Shown piece after piece: positions 40,485 through 50,828 of a stretch of 64,000 bases of DNA (position 1 is its first letter; each line of letters begins with the position of its first letter). The notes under the pieces were generated by a model. It made no database searches. It was not told the DNA's origin and worked only from the letters and a program-made list of their open reading frames with translations. This DNA is from Arthrobacter pullicola (GTDB taxonomy: Bacteria > Actinomycetota > Actinomycetes > Actinomycetales > Micrococcaceae). Both the position numbers and the translations under genes were made by a program. The stretch is from NCBI RefSeq assembly GCF_014836875.1, contig NZ_JACSQC010000002.1, positions 1-64,000 of the forward strand, in the 5' to 3' direction.

Positions 40485-42051
40485 GGTTGACGAACTGCTC
40501 CAACTCCGGGGCGAGGGCATCTCGGACCAGCACCCGCATGTGGGTTCCGTCTTCCTCGTGCTCCAGTGCCAGGATTTCCGCGTCCTGGCTGTGCAGGCGG
40601 GAGACGACGTCGCCGCGCTGGTACGGGACAAGCAGGTCCAGTTCCACCCCGGGCCGGGGAATTCCCTCGGAGATGGCCTGGAGCAGTTCGTCGATGCCCT
40701 CGCCGGTGCGCGCCGAGACCACAACGGTCCTCGGTTCGCGCTGGCGCAGCCGTTCGATCACGAACGGGTCGGCGGCATCGGCCTTGTTCAGCACGATAAT
40801 CTCCGGGATCCGGCGGGCGTCGACATCGGCAAGGACGGAACGCACCGCTGCAATCTGTCCTTCGGGATCCGGATGGGAGGCATCCACAACGTGCAGGATC
40901 AGGTCAGCGTCCGCTACCTCTTCCAGAGTGGAGCGGAAGGCTTCCACCAGCTGGGTCGGCAGGGAGCGGACAAATCCGACGGTATCGGCAAGTGTGTAGC
41001 CGATACCGTCCGGGGTTTCGGCCCGGCGGATGGTCGGGTCCAGTGTTGCGAACAGCGCGTTTTCCACCAGGACACCGGCGTCGGTCAACCGGTTCAGCAG
41101 CGAGGACTTGCCGGCGTTGGTATAGCCGGCAATCGCGACTGAAGGCACCTGGTTACGCTGGCGGTTGGCCCGCTTGGTTTCCCGGGCCGGCTTCATGCCC
41201 GCGATTTCACGGCGCAGTTTTGCCATGCGGGTGCGGATCTTCCGCCGGTCGAGTTCGATCTTTGTCTCACCTGGGCCACGGGACCCCATGCCGGCTCCGG
41301 CACTGCCCACCTGGCCACCGGCCTGGCGGGACATGGATTCACCCCAGCCGCGCAGGCGCGGAAGCAGGTATTCCAGCTGAGCCAGTTCCACCTGGGCCTT
41401 GCCTTCGCGGGACTTTGCGTGCTGGGCGAAGATGTCCAGGATCAGGGCGGTCCGGTCAATGACCTTGACCTTGACGATGTCCTCAAGGCCGCGGCGCTGG
41501 GATGGCGAGAGCTCGCTGTCCACGATCACGGTGTCCGCGCCGGTGGCCGTCACGATGTCCTTGAGCTCCTGCGCCTTGCCGGAGCCGAGGAAGGTTCCGG
41601 GGTCCGGCTTCATGCGGCGCTGTACTATGCCGTCCAGAACCTCCGACCCTGCTGTCTCAGCCAGGGCGGCCAGTTCCTTGAGTGAATTTTCCGCGTCTGC
41701 GGCCGTACCCTCGGTCCACAGGCCGGCCAGGACCACCCGTTCCAGCCGAAGCTGCCGGTATTCAACCTCGGTGACGTCTTCGAGTTCCGTCGACAGGCCG
41801 GCAACACGCCGGAGGGCCCGGCGGTCCTGCAGGTCCTGCTGATCCCCGTCGGCATCTGAGTGCTCGGCTGCCTGCACCGAAAGTGCCTGGGCCTGCCCCC
41901 GGATTCCGGACGCAGTTCCCGGCGACACACTGCGCTTGGCAACTGCAGCGTCTTCCTTGGCCAGGATCCGATCGATGACGCCCTGGATTTCCTCGGGTTT
42001 GAGGTCCGTGGGCGTGGAGCCGGCAGCGGGACGGGAATTGTTGATGGTCAT
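40477..42051 (-). CDS. hflX: GTPase HflX
   Basis: About 524 residues. The HflX N-domain (VDSELSPSQRRGLEDIVKVK, FAQHAKSREGKAQVELAQLE), glycine-rich GSRGPGETKIELDRR linker and the G domain with GYTNAGKSSLLNRL (P-loop), DTVGFV and NKAD. Splits stalled ribosomes in other bacteria. The ATG at 42051 has AAGGAG close upstream; an ATG at 42075 is the alternative. A 100-residue polar N-terminal extension is typical of actinobacteria. Confidence 0.95.
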   Translation of the reverse strand: MTINNSRPAAGSTPTDLKPEEIQGVIDRILAKEDAAVAKRSVSPGTASGIRGQAQALSVQAAEHSDADGDQQDLQDRRALRRVAGLSTELEDVTEVEYRQLRLERVVLAGLWTEGTAADAENSLKELAALAETAGSEVLDGIVQRRMKPDPGTFLGSGKAQELKDIVTATGADTVIVDSELSPSQRRGLEDIVKVKVIDRTALILDIFAQHAKSREGKAQVELAQLEYLLPRLRGWGESMSRQAGGQVGSAGAGMGSRGPGETKIELDRRKIRTRMAKLRREIAGMKPARETKRANRQRNQVPSVAIAGYTNAGKSSLLNRLTDAGVLVENALFATLDPTIRRAETPDGIGYTLADTVGFVRSLPTQLVEAFRSTLEEVADADLILHVVDASHPDPEGQIAAVRSVLADVDARRIPEIIVLNKADAADPFVIERLRQREPRTVVVSARTGEGIDELLQAISEGIPRPGVELDLLVPYQRGDVVSRLHSQDAEILALEHEEDGTHMRVLVRDALAPELEQFVNHA

Positions 42052-42214
42052 AATCTCCTTAGAAGCGGTACTAACCATGGTAGGCCAGAGGACCCACATT
42101 GTGTCGGCTGCCGTGGGGGTTGTGCAATACGTGCGCGGGTGCCGGCAGCCGGCGGGGGCGGCACACGGCCGCCCGGTCCCGCACCCGGTCCCGGAACCAC
42201 TAATCTGGATAGTT

Positions 42215-42835
42215 ATGGGTTCAGAGCACTACTTCAGTTCACAGCCGTCCTCACCGGAGGTCCGCAGGCCGCTGCGCGTCACCTTGGCCGGCCAGGAGCG
42301 GACGCTTGCCACTTCCGGCGGCATCTTCAGTCCCGATGGGCTTGATAAGGGAACGCACGTTCTGCTGTCGAATATTCCCGACCCGGCACCTGCGGGGAAC
42401 CTGCTGGATATCGGCTCCGGCTGGGGCCCCATAGCCCTGACCATGGCGCTGAAGTCCCCGGGCGCGCAGGTCTATGCCGTGGACGTCAACGAACGGTCGC
42501 TGGGGCTGACCCGAGACAACGCGGCATCCCTGGGCCTGGCCAACGTCCACGCCCTGCTCCCGGACGCCGTCGATCCCCAGCTGCGCTTTGCGACCATCTG
42601 GTCCAACCCGCCGATCCGCGTCGGCAAGGAGGAACTGCATGCACTGCTGCTGCAGTGGCTGCCGCGGCTGGCACCGGGCGGAACCGCCTGGCTGGTGGTC
42701 CAGAAAAACCTGGGGTCCGATTCCCTGCAGCGCTGGCTCGGTGAAAACCTCGACGCCGATTTTGCGGTCAGCCGTTACAGCACCGCCAAGTCCTTCCGGA
42801 TCCTTCTCATCAAGCGCAGCGGCGAACCTGCCTAG
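42215..42835 (+). CDS. RsmC-like class I SAM methyltransferase
   Basis: About 206 residues. Motif I is [16 protein letters not shown], motif [13 protein letters not shown], and [18 protein letters not shown] is the NPP(Y/I)R motif of N2-guanine methyltransferases such as RsmC. It matches the stand-alone catalytic domain rather than full two-domain RsmC. The ATG at 42215 has no Shine-Dalgarno, but TAATCT lies eight bases upstream, suggesting a near-leaderless mRNA. Its stop overlaps the dapF stop by four bases. Confidence 0.88.
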   Translation: MGSEHYFSSQPSSPEVRRPLRVTLAGQERTLATSGGIFSPDGLDKGTHVLLSNIPDPAPAGNLLDIGSGWGPIALTMALKSPGAQVYAVDVNERSLGLTRDNAASLGLANVHALLPDAVDPQLRFATIWSNPPIRVGKEELHALLLQWLPRLAPGGTAWLVVQKNLGSDSLQRWLGENLDADFAVSRYSTAKSFRILLIKRSGEPA

Positions 42836-43782
42836 AGCAGCGTTCCGCGGGCCACAAGGACAGCGGGTCCGCTGAGTTCCACGTGTTCGCGGCCGTCCGG
42901 TCCGGCGAGGAAACGGACGCCGAGCTCGCCGCCGGGCACCCGAACGTGCCAGGCGTCCGGGGCGCCTGCTCCGGCCCAGAACCGGGTCGCCACAGCGGCT
43001 GCGCAGGCACCGGTGCCGCAGGAACGGGTCTCGCCCACACCTCGTTCGTGGACCCGCATGGTCAGCTGCCCCACGCCGTCGAGCACCAGCGGTTCGGCGG
43101 GCACCACAAACTCCACGTTGGTGCCGTTCGCCGGCACAGGTTCAACGGAGGGGGCCTTTGCCAGATCGGTCGCGGCCAGTTCCGACAGTTCGGCCAGAGC
43201 GACGACGGTATGCGGGTTGCCCATGCTCACGGACAGTCCCGGGCGCGGCACCTCGAGTCCCCCTGCGTTGACAACCGTGTCCATGGCCTTGGCCGCGGCG
43301 TGGTCGGGGAAAATGAACTCCCACGGACCCATGTCCACCGCGTAGCCGGTGTCCGTCCGGGTGACCGTTTTCAGTCCGGCCCGCGTGCCGATCGGCAGCA
43401 CGTCGCCCGGGGCAAGCTGCACCAGTCCTTCTTCGAGCAGGAAGTGCACAAAGACCCGCACGCCGTTGCCGCACATTTCCGAGATGCTTCCGTCACCGTT
43501 GCGGTAGTCCATGAACCACAGTGCGTCCGGGTTGGTCTGCAGGACAGCCTGGCCTTCGGGCAGGTGCTCGGACCGGACCGCGCGGATGAAGCCGTCGGCC
43601 CCGATCCCGCTGTGCCGGTCGCAGATAGCCGCAACGTCAGCGGCGCTCAGGTCCCGAAGCCCATCGGGGTCTGCTGTCAGGATGAAGTCGTTACCGGTGC
43701 CGTGGCCCTTGGCAAAGGTCAGGCCGGCAAGGCTGGACGGCAGGCCGGAAGCGGACAAGGCAATGGGGGAAGTTGTGCTCAC
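42832..43782 (-). CDS. dapF: Diaminopimelate epimerase
   Basis: 316 residues; converts LL- to meso-diaminopimelate for lysine and peptidoglycan. The two catalytic cysteines are at C104 ([11 protein letters not shown]) and about 253 ([11 protein letters not shown]). [14 protein letters not shown] is the N-terminal signature. Overlaps miaA by four bases; ends tail to tail with the methyltransferase gene. Other lysine-pathway genes dapA and dapB are also in the window but apart. Confidence 0.97.
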   Translation of the reverse strand: MSTTSPIALSASGLPSSLAGLTFAKGHGTGNDFILTADPDGLRDLSAADVAAICDRHSGIGADGFIRAVRSEHLPEGQAVLQTNPDALWFMDYRNGDGSISEMCGNGVRVFVHFLLEEGLVQLAPGDVLPIGTRAGLKTVTRTDTGYAVDMGPWEFIFPDHAAAKAMDTVVNAGGLEVPRPGLSVSMGNPHTVVALAELSELAATDLAKAPSVEPVPANGTNVEFVVPAEPLVLDGVGQLTMRVHERGVGETRSCGTGACAAAVATRFWAGAGAPDAWHVRVPGGELGVRFLAGPDGREHVELSGPAVLVARGTLL

Positions 43783-44687
43783 CCTTCAAGAATAGCGGCG
43801 GCGGCCTTGTTCACCAGTTCAGGATCGTCGAAGTCCAGCCAGGTGATGCGGGGGTCCGCACGGAACCAGGTGAGCTGGCGCCGGGCGAACTGCCGGGTGG
43901 CAACCACGGTGTCCTCCACGGCCTGCCCGCTGGTCCATTCGCCGTCGAGCACTTTCAGGAACTGGGCGTAGCCCAGGGCCCGGCCGGCGGTCTTACCGGT
44001 CCGCAGGCCGGCCGCGTCCAGCCGCCGGACTTCAGCCTCCAGTCCCTGTTCGACCATGAGCTCAACGCGGCGGGCCAGCCGCTCATGCAGGAGGCTGCGT
44101 TCCACCGTCAGGCCTATCTGCACTGCCGGCTGGAAGTAGGTGCGGTCCGGCATGAAGGAACTGAACGGCCGGCCGGTGAGTTCGTGGACCTCCAGGGCAC
44201 GGACGACGCGCCGGGCATCGCCCAGGCGTGCCGCAGACACCGGATCAAGCTCCTGCAGGCGGGAACGCAGAACCTCGAGACCGTCCGTGTCCAGTTCCGC
44301 TTCCAGCCGGCGGCGCAGTACGGGGTCCGTTCCCGGAAACTCCAGCACGTCCAGGGCCGCGCGGACGTAGAGTCCGGAGCCGCCGACGAGGATGGGATAC
44401 CGGCCGCGGGACTGGATCTGGGCGATCAGCGCCCGGGCCTGGGCTTGAAAGGCGGAGACGCTGGCTTCCTCGGTCACGTCCATGATGTCGAGCAGGTGAT
44501 GCGGCACACCGCCGCGCTCCGCCAGCGGAAGCTTCGCGGTCCCGATGTCCATGCCCCGGTAAAACTGCATGGAATCCGCGTTAATAATCTCCCCGCCGAG
44601 GCGCTGCGCCAGCGCCACGCCCAGGTCGGACTTTCCGGAACCGGTGGGACCGACGACGGCGACAACGGGCAGTTCGCCGCGGGTCAC
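43779..44687 (-). CDS. miaA: tRNA dimethylallyltransferase
   Basis: 302 residues; adds the isopentenyl group to A37. P-loop [17 protein letters not shown], then [20 protein letters not shown] and the [11 protein letters not shown] region. Overlaps miaB upstream and dapF downstream by four bases, so the two A37-modification enzymes are coupled. Confidence 0.97.
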   Translation of the reverse strand: MTRGELPVVAVVGPTGSGKSDLGVALAQRLGGEIINADSMQFYRGMDIGTAKLPLAERGGVPHHLLDIMDVTEEASVSAFQAQARALIAQIQSRGRYPILVGGSGLYVRAALDVLEFPGTDPVLRRRLEAELDTDGLEVLRSRLQELDPVSAARLGDARRVVRALEVHELTGRPFSSFMPDRTYFQPAVQIGLTVERSLLHERLARRVELMVEQGLEAEVRRLDAAGLRTGKTAGRALGYAQFLKVLDGEWTSGQAVEDTVVATRQFARRQLTWFRADPRITWLDFDDPELVNKAAAAILEG

Positions 44688-46222
44688 CGGCGCGGCGGCA
44701 GGACGGGCATACCCAGGGAAACGCCGGCGCGGGCGCCCTCAGCTGCGGGGGCGGGAACGCCGCAGGATTCGGCCTGCGCCCGGTCCCAGGCATCCCCGGC
44801 CCGGGAACGCCGCAGCGAGTAATCAGCCGCCGAGGCCGGGTCGGATACCAGGTGGAACGCGGCAGCGGAGGTAATCGGAACGGTCACCAGGTCCCCCGGG
44901 CGGGGAACCGGAGCACCTTCGGGAACGGAGAAGTGCACCAGCCGCTGATCGCGGGAGCGGCCGGACAGCCGGCCGGTCTCCTCCGACTTGCGTCCCGACG
45001 CGGCGGTGACCATCACTTCGACGGTGGTGCCGACCTGCTTGGCGTTCTCCTCGGCCGCGATCCTGTCCTGCAGCGCGGTCAGCCGTTCAAAGCGTTCCTG
45101 CACAACGGCCTTGGGCAGCTGGTCGGGAAGGTCGGCGGCCGGAGTGCCGGGGCGCTTGGAATACTGGAAGGTAAAGGCGGTGGCGAACCGGGCCTGCTCC
45201 ACAACGTCGAGCGTGGCCTGGAAATCTTCCTCGGTCTCCCCCGGGAATCCGACAATGATGTCCGTTGAAATGGCTGCGTGGGGCATCTGCTGCCGCACCC
45301 GGTCCAGGATGCCCAGGAATTTCTTGGACCGGTAGGAACGGCGCATATCCTTGAGGACCTTGTCCGAGCCGGACTGCAGCGGCATGTGCAGCTGCGGCAT
45401 CACGTTCGGGGTTTCGGCCATGGCGTCGATGACGTCGTCGGTGAAGGCTGCCGGATGCGGGCTGGTGAAGCGGACACGTTCCAGCCCCTCGATGGACCCG
45501 CAGGCGCGCAGCAGCTTCGCGAACGCCCCGCGGTCGCCGAATTCCACGCCGTAGGAGTTCACGTTCTGGCCCAGCAGCGTGACCTCGATCGCGCCGTCGT
45601 CGACCAGGGCCTGCACCTCGGCGAGGATCTCTCCCGGCCGCCGGTCGCGTTCCTTGCCGCGCAGGGCGGGGACGATGCAGAAGGTGCAGGTGTTGTTGCA
45701 GCCGACTGAGATGGAGACCCAGCCGGAGTACACCGAGTCGCGCTTGGTGGGCAGGGTGGAGGGGAAGACCTCGAGGGATTCCAGGATCTCCAGCTGGGCG
45801 GCGTCGTTGTGCCGGGCGCGTTCCAGCAGGGCCGGCAGCGCGCCGATATTGTGGGTTCCGAAGACAGCGTCCACGAACGGGGCCTTGGCCAGGATGGTGT
45901 CCCGGTCCTTCTGCGCCAGGCAACCGCCGACGGCGATCTGCATGCCCGGACGGGTTTCCTTCACATGAGCCAGCTGGCCCAGGTTGCCGTAGAGCTTGTT
46001 GTCCGCATTCTCCCGCACGGCGCAGGTATTGAAGACCACGACGTCGGCTTCCGCGCCGTCGGCGGGTACGTAGCCGGCGCCTTCAAGAAGGCCGGAAATC
46101 CGCTCGGAGTCGTGCACGTTCATCTGGCAGCCGAAAGTACGGACCTGATAGGTGCGCAGGGGTGGCTGCGGAGGTGCGTCGAAGGTCTCAGCGGGGGCGG
46201 GGCGGGATACAGACAGGCTCAC
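44684..46222 (-). CDS. miaB: tRNA-2-methylthio-N6-isopentenyladenosine synthase
   Basis: 512 residues, radical SAM methylthiotransferase. First cluster cysteines are C32 ([11 protein letters not shown]), C66 (NTCAVRENA) and C101 (GGCLAQKD); the SAM cluster is C175, C179, C182 ([13 protein letters not shown]). The C-terminal TRAM domain ends before a 40-residue Ala-rich tail. The GTG start has no Shine-Dalgarno; TACCCT six bases upstream (46229-46234) points to a leaderless mRNA. Confidence 0.97.
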   Translation of the reverse strand: MSLSVSRPAPAETFDAPPQPPLRTYQVRTFGCQMNVHDSERISGLLEGAGYVPADGAEADVVVFNTCAVRENADNKLYGNLGQLAHVKETRPGMQIAVGGCLAQKDRDTILAKAPFVDAVFGTHNIGALPALLERARHNDAAQLEILESLEVFPSTLPTKRDSVYSGWVSISVGCNNTCTFCIVPALRGKERDRRPGEILAEVQALVDDGAIEVTLLGQNVNSYGVEFGDRGAFAKLLRACGSIEGLERVRFTSPHPAAFTDDVIDAMAETPNVMPQLHMPLQSGSDKVLKDMRRSYRSKKFLGILDRVRQQMPHAAISTDIIVGFPGETEEDFQATLDVVEQARFATAFTFQYSKRPGTPAADLPDQLPKAVVQERFERLTALQDRIAAEENAKQVGTTVEVMVTAASGRKSEETGRLSGRSRDQRLVHFSVPEGAPVPRPGDLVTVPITSAAAFHLVSDPASAADYSLRRSRAGDAWDRAQAESCGVPAPAAEGARAGVSLGMPVLPPRR

Positions 46223-46353
46223 CGTACTAGGGTACGTCGCACGGGTGGCGGTGCCCCAATCTCCCGGCTTTTACTGGCTGGCACCGGCTGTCCGGCTTCG
46301 GTTCCCCGCTGCCCCGCTCCCGGCTTCGGGGACCGGGGGCGGAAGTCCGTTCC

Positions 46354-47145
46354 CTAGTACCAGTTGTTGGCGTAGTGGAAGTTCAAGGCCGAGCAGGGGC
46401 TTCCGTACCGGGACTCGATGTAGGTCAGGCCCCAGTTGACCTGCGTCTTGTAGTTGGTCTGCCAGTCGCCGCCGGCGGTGGCCAGCTTGGTGCCGGGAAG
46501 TGCCTGCGGAATGCCGTAGGCACCGCTGCTGGCGTTCGTGGCACTGGTCAGCCACTCGGATTCCTTGGTCCACAGGGTATCCAGGCAGGCCATCTCCGAG
46601 GCGCCCCAGCCATGTCCGCCCAGCGCAGTTGCCGCGTAGGCCTTCGCGCCGGCAGGGTCGTCGACCGGGACTGATGCCGCCGCAATCCTGGCGGCTTCGG
46701 CAGCTGCGGCCTCTTCGGCCGCTGCTGCAGCTGCCTGCTCGGCGGCGAGCTGCGCGGCAGCCTGTTCCGCCGCTGCTGCTGCCGCCTCAGCGGCCGCCAC
46801 GGCGGCGGCATCGGGGGTGCTCTCCGCCGGCTCCGGCGCCGGCACGGCTGCTTCGCCGGCGGGTGCATCCCCGGTTGCTGACGGGGACGCGGAGTCCGAC
46901 GGCGCTGCTTCTGCCGGTTGCTCGGCCGCGGCATCGGTTTCGTTGAAGATGGGCAGGGTCAGGCTGGCGAGCTGGATTCCAGCGGTGGCCCGCAGATCCT
47001 TGTCGCTGCTGGCTGCTGCGCCGGCGCTGCCGAGGATCACGGCTCCGCCGAGGGCAGCAGCGGCCCCAACCTTCATCCGGTGGCGGCGGCGCTGGATCGC
47101 ACGCTGCCGCCTCTCTTCACGCCGTCCCTGATCTGCTTTACTCAT
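46354..47145 (-). CDS. Secreted lysozyme-like (transglycosylase-type) protein 1
   Basis: About 263 residues: a basic N-terminus with one hydrophobic export helix (VGAAAALGGAVILGSAGAAA), a long Ala/Glu/Pro linker (about 75-180) and a C-terminal domain of about 80 residues with LWTKESEWLTSATNASSGAY, then GIPQALPGTKLA and a final YANNWY. The domain resembles SLT/resuscitation-factor folds with a glutamate in the KESEW helix. Paralogue of the next gene, likely a wall hydrolase. No Shine-Dalgarno at the ATG. Confidence 0.8.
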   Translation of the reverse strand: MSKADQGRREERRQRAIQRRRHRMKVGAAAALGGAVILGSAGAAASSDKDLRATAGIQLASLTLPIFNETDAAAEQPAEAAPSDSASPSATGDAPAGEAAVPAPEPAESTPDAAAVAAAEAAAAAAEQAAAQLAAEQAAAAAAEEAAAAEAARIAAASVPVDDPAGAKAYAATALGGHGWGASEMACLDTLWTKESEWLTSATNASSGAYGIPQALPGTKLATAGGDWQTNYKTQVNWGLTYIESRYGSPCSALNFHYANNWY

Positions 47146-47226
47146 AAGACCGGGACTGTACACACCGTTCCTGAGTTAGATCGCGGATTGATAACGCTCA
47201 GGTTGCGCTTCGGTAACGGACCCGCT

Positions 47227-48528
47227 TTAATACCAGTTATTTTTCTCGGAATGTGCCCAGGCAGCACAGGGTGTGCCGTACCGCTGCTGGATGTAGAAAA
47301 GTCCCCAGTTGATCTGGGTGCGGTAGTTGGTGCGCCAGTCTTCCCCGAAGGCGGCCATCTTGTTGCCGGGGAGGGACTGCGGGATGCCGTAGGCGCCGCT
47401 GTAAGGGTTAGCTGCGCTGGTCCGCCAGTTGGACTCACGGTTCCAGAGGTCCACGAGGCAGCGGAACTGGCCACTGTCCCATCCGTGGCCGGGCATGCTG
47501 GCAAGCGCATAGCCCTGGGCACCGGCCGGATCATCCACCGGGGCCGCGGGCGGCGGCGGAACCGTCTCCTGCACGGGTGGTGCAGGTGTCGTGACTGGAG
47601 GTGCTGGTGCGGCTGGAGGTACGGATGGCTGGGGCGCTGCCGGAACCTGGGGGCTGCTGGGTCTTGTGGGATTAATCACCGGTTCGGCGTCCGGCCGGGC
47701 GGTCTCCGCGGCTGCTTTTTCGGCGGCCTCCGCTTGCTGGCGGACCGATTCCTCGGCGCGGGCAGCCTGCATCCTGGCCAGTTCGGCTTCGGCCGTGCTG
47801 TCCCGCAGATCTGCCAGCTGGGCGATCAGCACTCCAGTGCGGTCCTCCTGCGCCTGCACGGCCTTCTCCGCCGCTGAGGTGGCCGCTTCCGCGTCCTTGT
47901 AGAGGGCGTCGGCTTCCTCAGCCAGCACCCTTCGTGCCTCGCGCTCGGCGTCTTCGGCGTCTTCCAGCGCCGCGGCGGATTTTTCCGCAGCTGCCGCCCG
48001 GTCGAAGAGGCGGGATGTCCGCTCAGTGACCAGCTGCAGGGTCCTCATGCGGTCCAGGTGTGCCACACCCTCCTCGGAATCCAGGAGGAAGAGCACTGTG
48101 CTGTCCATGCCGCCGGTTTTATAGGTCTGGGCGGCGAGTGCGCCCACCTGGTTTCGCAGTTCCGCGGCTTCGGCTGCCGCTGTCTGCCGTTGGCCGGCCA
48201 GTTCGGCCACGCGCGCATCACTGGCAAGGAGGTCATCGCGCAGCGAATCGTAGCGGCTGGATGCATCCACGGCGGCGTTGCCAAGGGCTCCGGCCTCATC
48301 CTGCAGTTTGGTGAGATGTTCTTCGAGCTGGCTGATCTGCGCTTCCCGGGCAGAAACATCGGACTTGGCGGCTGCTATCTGGTCCCAGCTCGGGTAGTCA
48401 TCCGCGGAGGCGGGCGCGGCCGACAGCAGCGCAGCGGCAAGAACCCCGGCCGCTGCTGCCGCTGTCAAAGACGGGATAGACAACTTCTGTCCCAGAAACC
48501 TCACTGTAAACATAATGAGGATCAGCAT
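47227..48528 (-). CDS. Secreted coiled-coil and lysozyme-like wall protein 2
   Basis: 433 residues: signal peptide (AAAAAGVLAAALLSAAPASA), a long coiled coil (about 50-265, rich in Ala/Glu/Arg, like the N-part of RipA-type hydrolases), a Pro-rich linker (280-345) and the same C-terminal domain as the previous gene (WNRESNWRTSAANPYSGAYG ... HSEKNNWY). The coiled coil may hold the catalytic domain inactive or tether it to division proteins; that is inference. Start could be 48528 or 48513. Confidence 0.8.
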   Translation of the reverse strand: MLILIMFTVRFLGQKLSIPSLTAAAAAGVLAAALLSAAPASADDYPSWDQIAAAKSDVSAREAQISQLEEHLTKLQDEAGALGNAAVDASSRYDSLRDDLLASDARVAELAGQRQTAAAEAAELRNQVGALAAQTYKTGGMDSTVLFLLDSEEGVAHLDRMRTLQLVTERTSRLFDRAAAAEKSAAALEDAEDAEREARRVLAEEADALYKDAEAATSAAEKAVQAQEDRTGVLIAQLADLRDSTAEAELARMQAARAEESVRQQAEAAEKAAAETARPDAEPVINPTRPSSPQVPAAPQPSVPPAAPAPPVTTPAPPVQETVPPPPAAPVDDPAGAQGYALASMPGHGWDSGQFRCLVDLWNRESNWRTSAANPYSGAYGIPQSLPGNKMAAFGEDWRTNYRTQINWGLFYIQQRYGTPCAAWAHSEKNNWY

Positions 48529-48642
48529 ACGATACGCCGGTGGTATCCCCTACTGGCGCCTGCGGCCGGATTTGCGGCCCCTTCCACGGATCCGGGGGCC
48601 CCGCCCGCCTGGCCTGCACCGCCCGGAGGGGTACCGTCACCG

Positions 48643-49230
48643 TCACCAGGCGGTGTCGTCGGCTTCGGCTCCCTGGTTTTCCAGTGCCTCGTTCACCACG
48701 GCGAAACCGAGGGAGGGCGAGTAGCCCTTCCGCGCCAGCATAGAGACCAGCCGCCGGACCTGTTTGTCCCGTTCCTGCCGGTCTGAAGACACTGCAGCGT
48801 TGCGCAGCTTCCGGCGCACCAGTTCCTGCGCTGCTGCCCGTTCATCGTCGCTGCTCAGCTGCTCGAGGGCTTCCTCCGCCAGTTCCGGGGCGATCCCTTT
48901 CTCCGCCAGCTCCCTGCGGAGGGCTGAACGGGCCAGGGACCGAGTCTGGGATCGGCTCTGTACCCACATCCGGGCGAATTCGGCGTCGTCGATCAGCCGG
49001 ACCTCTTCGAAACGGTCCAGGACAGCCGCCGCGACTTCCGCCGGGACGTCCCTTTCGGCCAGCTTGTCTGCCAGCTGGCGGCGGCTTTTGGCGGAACTTG
49101 TCAGCTGCCGCAGGACTATCGCCCGGGCAACCGAGTACGGATCCGCCTCTGGAACGGAATCAGCCGGCGAACCGGGCGTGGGGCCGTTCTGGTCTCCCCC
49201 GCCCGGTTTCCGGCCACGGCGCTGCTGCAT
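48643..49230 (-). CDS. recX: Regulatory protein RecX
   Basis: 195 residues. Three-helix RecX repeats are visible: AIVLRQLTSSAKSRRQLADK, DAEFARMWVQSRSQTRSLAR with SALRRELAEKG, and the last RRLVSMLARKGYSPSLGFAV. The N-terminal 25 residues are a disordered tail. It modulates RecA filaments and follows recA by eight bases, the usual actinobacterial arrangement, so it shares the SOS control of recA. Confidence 0.93.
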   Translation of the reverse strand: MQQRRGRKPGGGDQNGPTPGSPADSVPEADPYSVARAIVLRQLTSSAKSRRQLADKLAERDVPAEVAAAVLDRFEEVRLIDDAEFARMWVQSRSQTRSLARSALRRELAEKGIAPELAEEALEQLSSDDERAAAQELVRRKLRNAAVSSDRQERDKQVRRLVSMLARKGYSPSLGFAVVNEALENQGAEADDTAW

Positions 49231-49238
49231 CCTTGGGG

Positions 49239-50306
49239 CTAGACTTCGGCTGCTGCCGTGTTGTCAGCTGCCGGAGCCGCCTTCTTGCCCTTCGGTGCCT
49301 GCTCTTCAGGTTCCGGATCGACGCCCAGCTTGACGCGCAGACGCCGTTCAATCTCGTCCGCGAGTTCCGGGTTGTCCCGCATGAAGCGGCGTGAGTTTTC
49401 CTTGCCCTGCCCCAGCTGGTCTCCGTCGTAGGTGAACCAGGCACCGGACTTCTTGACGATTCCGTGCTCCACGCCCATGTCGATCAGGCTGCCTTCGCGG
49501 GAAATGCCCTGCCCGTAGATGATGTCGAACTCCGCCTGCTTGAAGGGCGGGGCCATCTTGTTCTTGACGATCTTGGCACGGGTGCGGTTACCGACCGCGT
49601 TGGTGCCTTCCTTCAGCGTTTCGATGCGGCGGACGTCGATGCGGACCGAGGCGTAGAACTTCAAGGCCTTGCCGCCGGTGGTTGTTTCGGGGCTGCCGAA
49701 GAACACACCGATCTTCTCGCGGAGCTGGTTGATGAAGATGGCGGTGGTTTTGGTCTGGCTCAGGCGTCCCGTGATCTTTCGCAGGGCCTGGCTCATGAGC
49801 CGGGCCTGGAGGCCAACGTGACTGTCGCCCATGTCGCCTTCGATTTCCGCGCGCGGCACCAGGGCGGCTACGGAGTCAATGACGACGATGTCCAGCGAGC
49901 CGGAGCCAACCAGCATGTCCATGATTTCCAAGGCTTGTTCGCCGGTATCCGGCTGCGAGACCAGCAGCGCGTCGGTATCGACGCCGAGCTTCTTGGCATA
50001 TTCCGGGTCCAGGGCGTGCTCGGCATCGATGAACGCTGCGATTCCGCCGTTCTTCTGTGCATTGGCGACGGCGTGCAGGGCCACGGTGGTTTTACCCGAG
50101 GATTCCGGGCCGTAGATTTCCACGACGCGGCCGCGGGGCAGTCCGCCTATGCCGAGCGCAATATCCAGGGCGATGGAGCCCGTTGAAATGGTCTCGATCG
50201 GTGCGCGGGTGTCGTCTCCCAGCCGCATGATCGAGCCCTTGCCGAACTGCTTATCGATCTGGGCCAGTGCTGCTTCGAGTGCTTTGGCGCGGTCTGGAGC
50301 GGCCAT
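49239..50306 (-). CDS. recA: Recombinase RecA
   Basis: 355 residues, without an intein. Walker [10 protein letters not shown] at 66-74, the L1/L2 DNA loops including [18 protein letters not shown] and the [20 protein letters not shown] stretch. AGAGGTGAA is the ribosome site. An SOS box lies 175 bases upstream, beyond a gene-free leader of about 170 bases. Confidence 0.98.
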   Translation of the reverse strand: MAAPDRAKALEAALAQIDKQFGKGSIMRLGDDTRAPIETISTGSIALDIALGIGGLPRGRVVEIYGPESSGKTTVALHAVANAQKNGGIAAFIDAEHALDPEYAKKLGVDTDALLVSQPDTGEQALEIMDMLVGSGSLDIVVIDSVAALVPRAEIEGDMGDSHVGLQARLMSQALRKITGRLSQTKTTAIFINQLREKIGVFFGSPETTTGGKALKFYASVRIDVRRIETLKEGTNAVGNRTRAKIVKNKMAPPFKQAEFDIIYGQGISREGSLIDMGVEHGIVKKSGAWFTYDGDQLGQGKENSRRFMRDNPELADEIERRLRVKLGVDPEPEEQAPKGKKAAPAADNTAAAEV

Positions 50307-50480
50307 TCTTCACCTCTGTTGTTGTGGCTGTTGCTGATGTTCCTGGCCCGTGGGCCTGCTGTCGGTTCCTTGCTGAAACCGTATGCGACGGCACTGACAT
50401 TGCCAGCGAACGCATGCCGGATGTGGACAGCCGGAGCGGGGCGGGCCAGTTGCTGCCCCTGTGTAGGAGCATATCGGCAT

Positions 50481-50494
50481 CCGAACAAATATTC
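50481..50494. promoter_or_regulatory. LexA (SOS) box of recA-recX
   Basis: CGAACAAATATTCG, a perfect half (GAAC) with one mismatch in the other. It lies between the DUF3046 stop and recA. Followed on the minus strand by a TATGCT that could be the -10. The 174 bases between box and recA hold no gene. Confidence 0.75.
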
Positions 50495-50514
50495 GAACGA
50501 ATACCGCCGCGTGT

Positions 50515-50739
50515 CTAGTCCCGTTTCGGCTGGATGTCCCGTCCCAGCCGGCGTTCCGGCGGGACCTCCTGCATCTCGCAGACGGCGAGCCACACCCGTT
50601 TGGGGTCTACGCCTTTTTCCAGCGCCTGGCTGGCAGTTTGTCCCCCTAGACCGGTTAGAACCAGGTCGGAGGCCAGAATCCGGGAATACGCCGGCCCAAA
50701 CTCATCGTCCATGAGCCGCCAGAAGTCGCTGATACGCAT
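50515..50739 (-). CDS. DUF3046-family protein
   Basis: 74 residues; MRISDFWRLMDDEFGPAYSR and the DPKRVWLAVCEMQEVPPERR end are the DUF3046 pattern, an actinobacterial family of unknown role normally next to recA. AGGA lies eight bases before the ATG. Confidence 0.88.
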   Translation of the reverse strand: MRISDFWRLMDDEFGPAYSRILASDLVLTGLGGQTASQALEKGVDPKRVWLAVCEMQEVPPERRLGRDIQPKRD

Positions 50740-50828
50740 CAATTTATCCTCTCACGCCCGCTCCAGCAGACAGCATCCCGGGGCTTGCCGGCCGCCAGGG
50801 CACCCGGCCCCCGGCCTAGAATAGGTTC

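Noticed and set aside
40485-40724. N-terminal extension of dinG by 80 codons
   Set aside because: It lies wholly within hflX, is Ser/Arg/Trp-rich and unlike any helicase N-terminus; the ATG at 40484 gives the family start.
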